This document shows positions 63,259-64,000 of a stretch of 64,000 nucleotides of DNA, piece after piece (position 1 is the first letter of the stretch; each line of letters starts with the position of its first letter). Under the pieces are notes generated by a model, which did not search any database, was not told where the DNA came from, and was given only the letters and a program-made list of their open reading frames with translations. Where the stretch lies: positions 372,001-436,000 of the forward strand of contig NZ_JACIBK010000001.1 of the NCBI RefSeq assembly GCF_014195325.1, in the 5' to 3' direction. Origin of the DNA: Rhizobium sp. BK650. Its GTDB lineage: Bacteria; Pseudomonadota; Alphaproteobacteria; Rhizobiales; Rhizobiaceae. A program made the translations under genes and the position numbers.

Positions 63259-64000
63259 TCAAAGTCCGATTGCGGTCAGCATGATGAAAGTCGCGAAAAG
63301 GATGAAATGCGTCATGCCCTCGATGGCGTTCGTCTCACCATCATTAAGATTGATGGCGGCTGCGATCAGCGTGATCGCGACCATGACAGTCTGGACCGGC
63401 GACATGGCCATGATGAAGGGCTGGCCGGTATAGAGTGCGATGCCCTCCATCACCGGCACGGTCAGAATGACCGTCGAAAGGGAGGCGCCCATGGCGATGT
63501 TGACGGTTGCCTGCATGCGGTTACGCAAAGCCGCCCTTAGAGCGGTCAGGATTTCCGGTGCGGCGGAGATAGCGGCCACCACGATCGCGGTCACGGCCAC
63601 GGGAGCGCCGCTGTCGCGCAGGCCTTCGCTCATAAAGCCCGACATGAATTCGGCGAGCGCACCGATAATGACGACGCCGATAAGGATCACTGCGATCGAG
63701 GTTGAGACCGATCCCTCCTCGTCATGTCCGTCGGGATGTTGCTTCTGTCTCTCCGAGCGCGGATAGCTGTAGGAGAAGAAATAGCTGTGCTGGCCGACCT
63801 GCATGCGCAGGAAGAGGCCGTAGAGGGCGATCATGGCGATGATGGTGAAGGCGGAATAATAGTGCCACTTGTCATCGGGCACGAATTCCGGAACGATCAT
63901 CGAGATGCCCATGGCGGTCAGGATCATTACGCCATAGGTCTTGCCGGAATTGTCGTTATAGGGCTGCTCGCCATGTTTCAGGCCGCCCAGAAGGGCAGCA
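63259..64000 (-). CDS. Ca2+/H+ antiporter (ChaA-like), 5' part outside the window
   Basis: The C-terminal part, about 246 residues in view, of a Ca2+/cation antiporter family protein. The reading frame stays open to the window edge, where it reads GGLKHGEQPYNDNSGKTYG, so the gene begins beyond 64000. Visible are six hydrophobic segments, an acidic loop (RQKQHPDGHDEEGS) and the CaCA repeat AISAAPEILTALRAALRNRMQATVNIAMGASLSTVILTVPVM. It is predicted to export Ca2+ or Na+/K+ against protons at the inner membrane. Confidence 0.87.
   Translation of the reverse strand, partial: AALLGGLKHGEQPYNDNSGKTYGVMILTAMGISMIVPEFVPDDKWHYYSAFTIIAMIALYGLFLRMQVGQHSYFFSYSYPRSERQKQHPDGHDEEGSVSTSIAVILIGVVIIGALAEFMSGFMSEGLRDSGAPVAVTAIVVAAISAAPEILTALRAALRNRMQATVNIAMGASLSTVILTVPVMEGIALYTGQPFIMAMSPVQTVMVAITLIAAAINLNDGETNAIEGMTHFILFATFIMLTAIGL

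Overview
The window is an ordinary, gene-dense stretch of chromosome from an alphaproteobacterium of the order Rhizobiales, most likely a fast-growing Rhizobium of the leguminosarum/etli type. The grounds are the high GC content, the proteins recognised (BA14K family, DUF1236/SH3, DUF1285, a ClpS2-like adaptor, L25 of the CTC type, petA-petB-petC encoding separate cytochromes b and c1) and three kinds of intergenic repeat that resemble, from memory, repeats common in Rhizobium genomes. I see no prophage, insertion sequence, CRISPR array, rRNA or tRNA gene.

Layout. 0.1-3.9 kb: calcineurin-like phosphoesterase, NUDIX hydrolase, glutathionyl-hydroquinone-reductase-like GST and two GNAT acetyltransferases. 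3.9-10.7 kb: a minus-strand operon moxR - DUF58 - BatA/DUF4159 - membrane VWA/GATase-like protein - GNAT, resembling the MoxR/Bat chaperone systems of other bacteria. 10.9-13.4 kb: DUF1285, CoA-pyrophosphatase-type NUDIX and cca, tightly overlapped. 13.4-17.7 kb: two small minus-strand proteins, hemF, a small plus-strand protein, a Na/Pi cotransporter-PhoU fusion and trmL. 18.1-23.2 kb: two homologous ABC exporters separated by an orphan ribbon-helix-helix gene, then an endonuclease/exonuclease/phosphatase-family protein. 23.5-26.3 kb: the cytochrome bc1 operon. 26.5-30.9 kb: apt, two overlapping MaoC-like hydratases, a polytopic membrane protein, ychF and clpS.

30.9-42.1 kb holds the translation and PRPP genes pth, rplY and prs. 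Two multidomain GGDEF-EAL genes and a periplasmic solute-binding protein lie among them, so cyclic-di-GMP signalling genes sit on both sides of rplY. 42.2-47.1 kb is a minus-strand block: lgt, midA-like methyltransferase, pgeF, a creatinase-fold M24 protein that seems to lack its metal ligands, and a lipoprotein. 47.4-49.7 kb: ubiK-like, ybjN-like, proC and a CsaA-like tRNA-binding protein. 49.8-52.3 kb: DUF1349, a metallo-beta-lactamase-fold hydrolase, an SH3/DUF1236 protein and a glycine-zipper membrane protein. 52.8-55.4 kb: a MarR - OmpR-type regulator - histidine kinase operon resembling petP-petR of Rhodobacter. 55.5-64 kb: an HxlR regulator divergent from its probable SDR target, a BA14K protein, cold-shock protein, DMT permease, DUF3052, a PQQ sugar-dehydrogenase-like protein, two small membrane proteins, aatA, and a Ca2+/H+ antiporter cut by the window edge.

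Most of the content is housekeeping. The less explained parts are the moxR/DUF4159 operon, the solute-binding protein paired with a c-di-GMP enzyme, the M24 protein, the structured rplY leader, the repeated motif upstream of the cold-shock gene, and repeat elements that supply stop codons to convergent genes.
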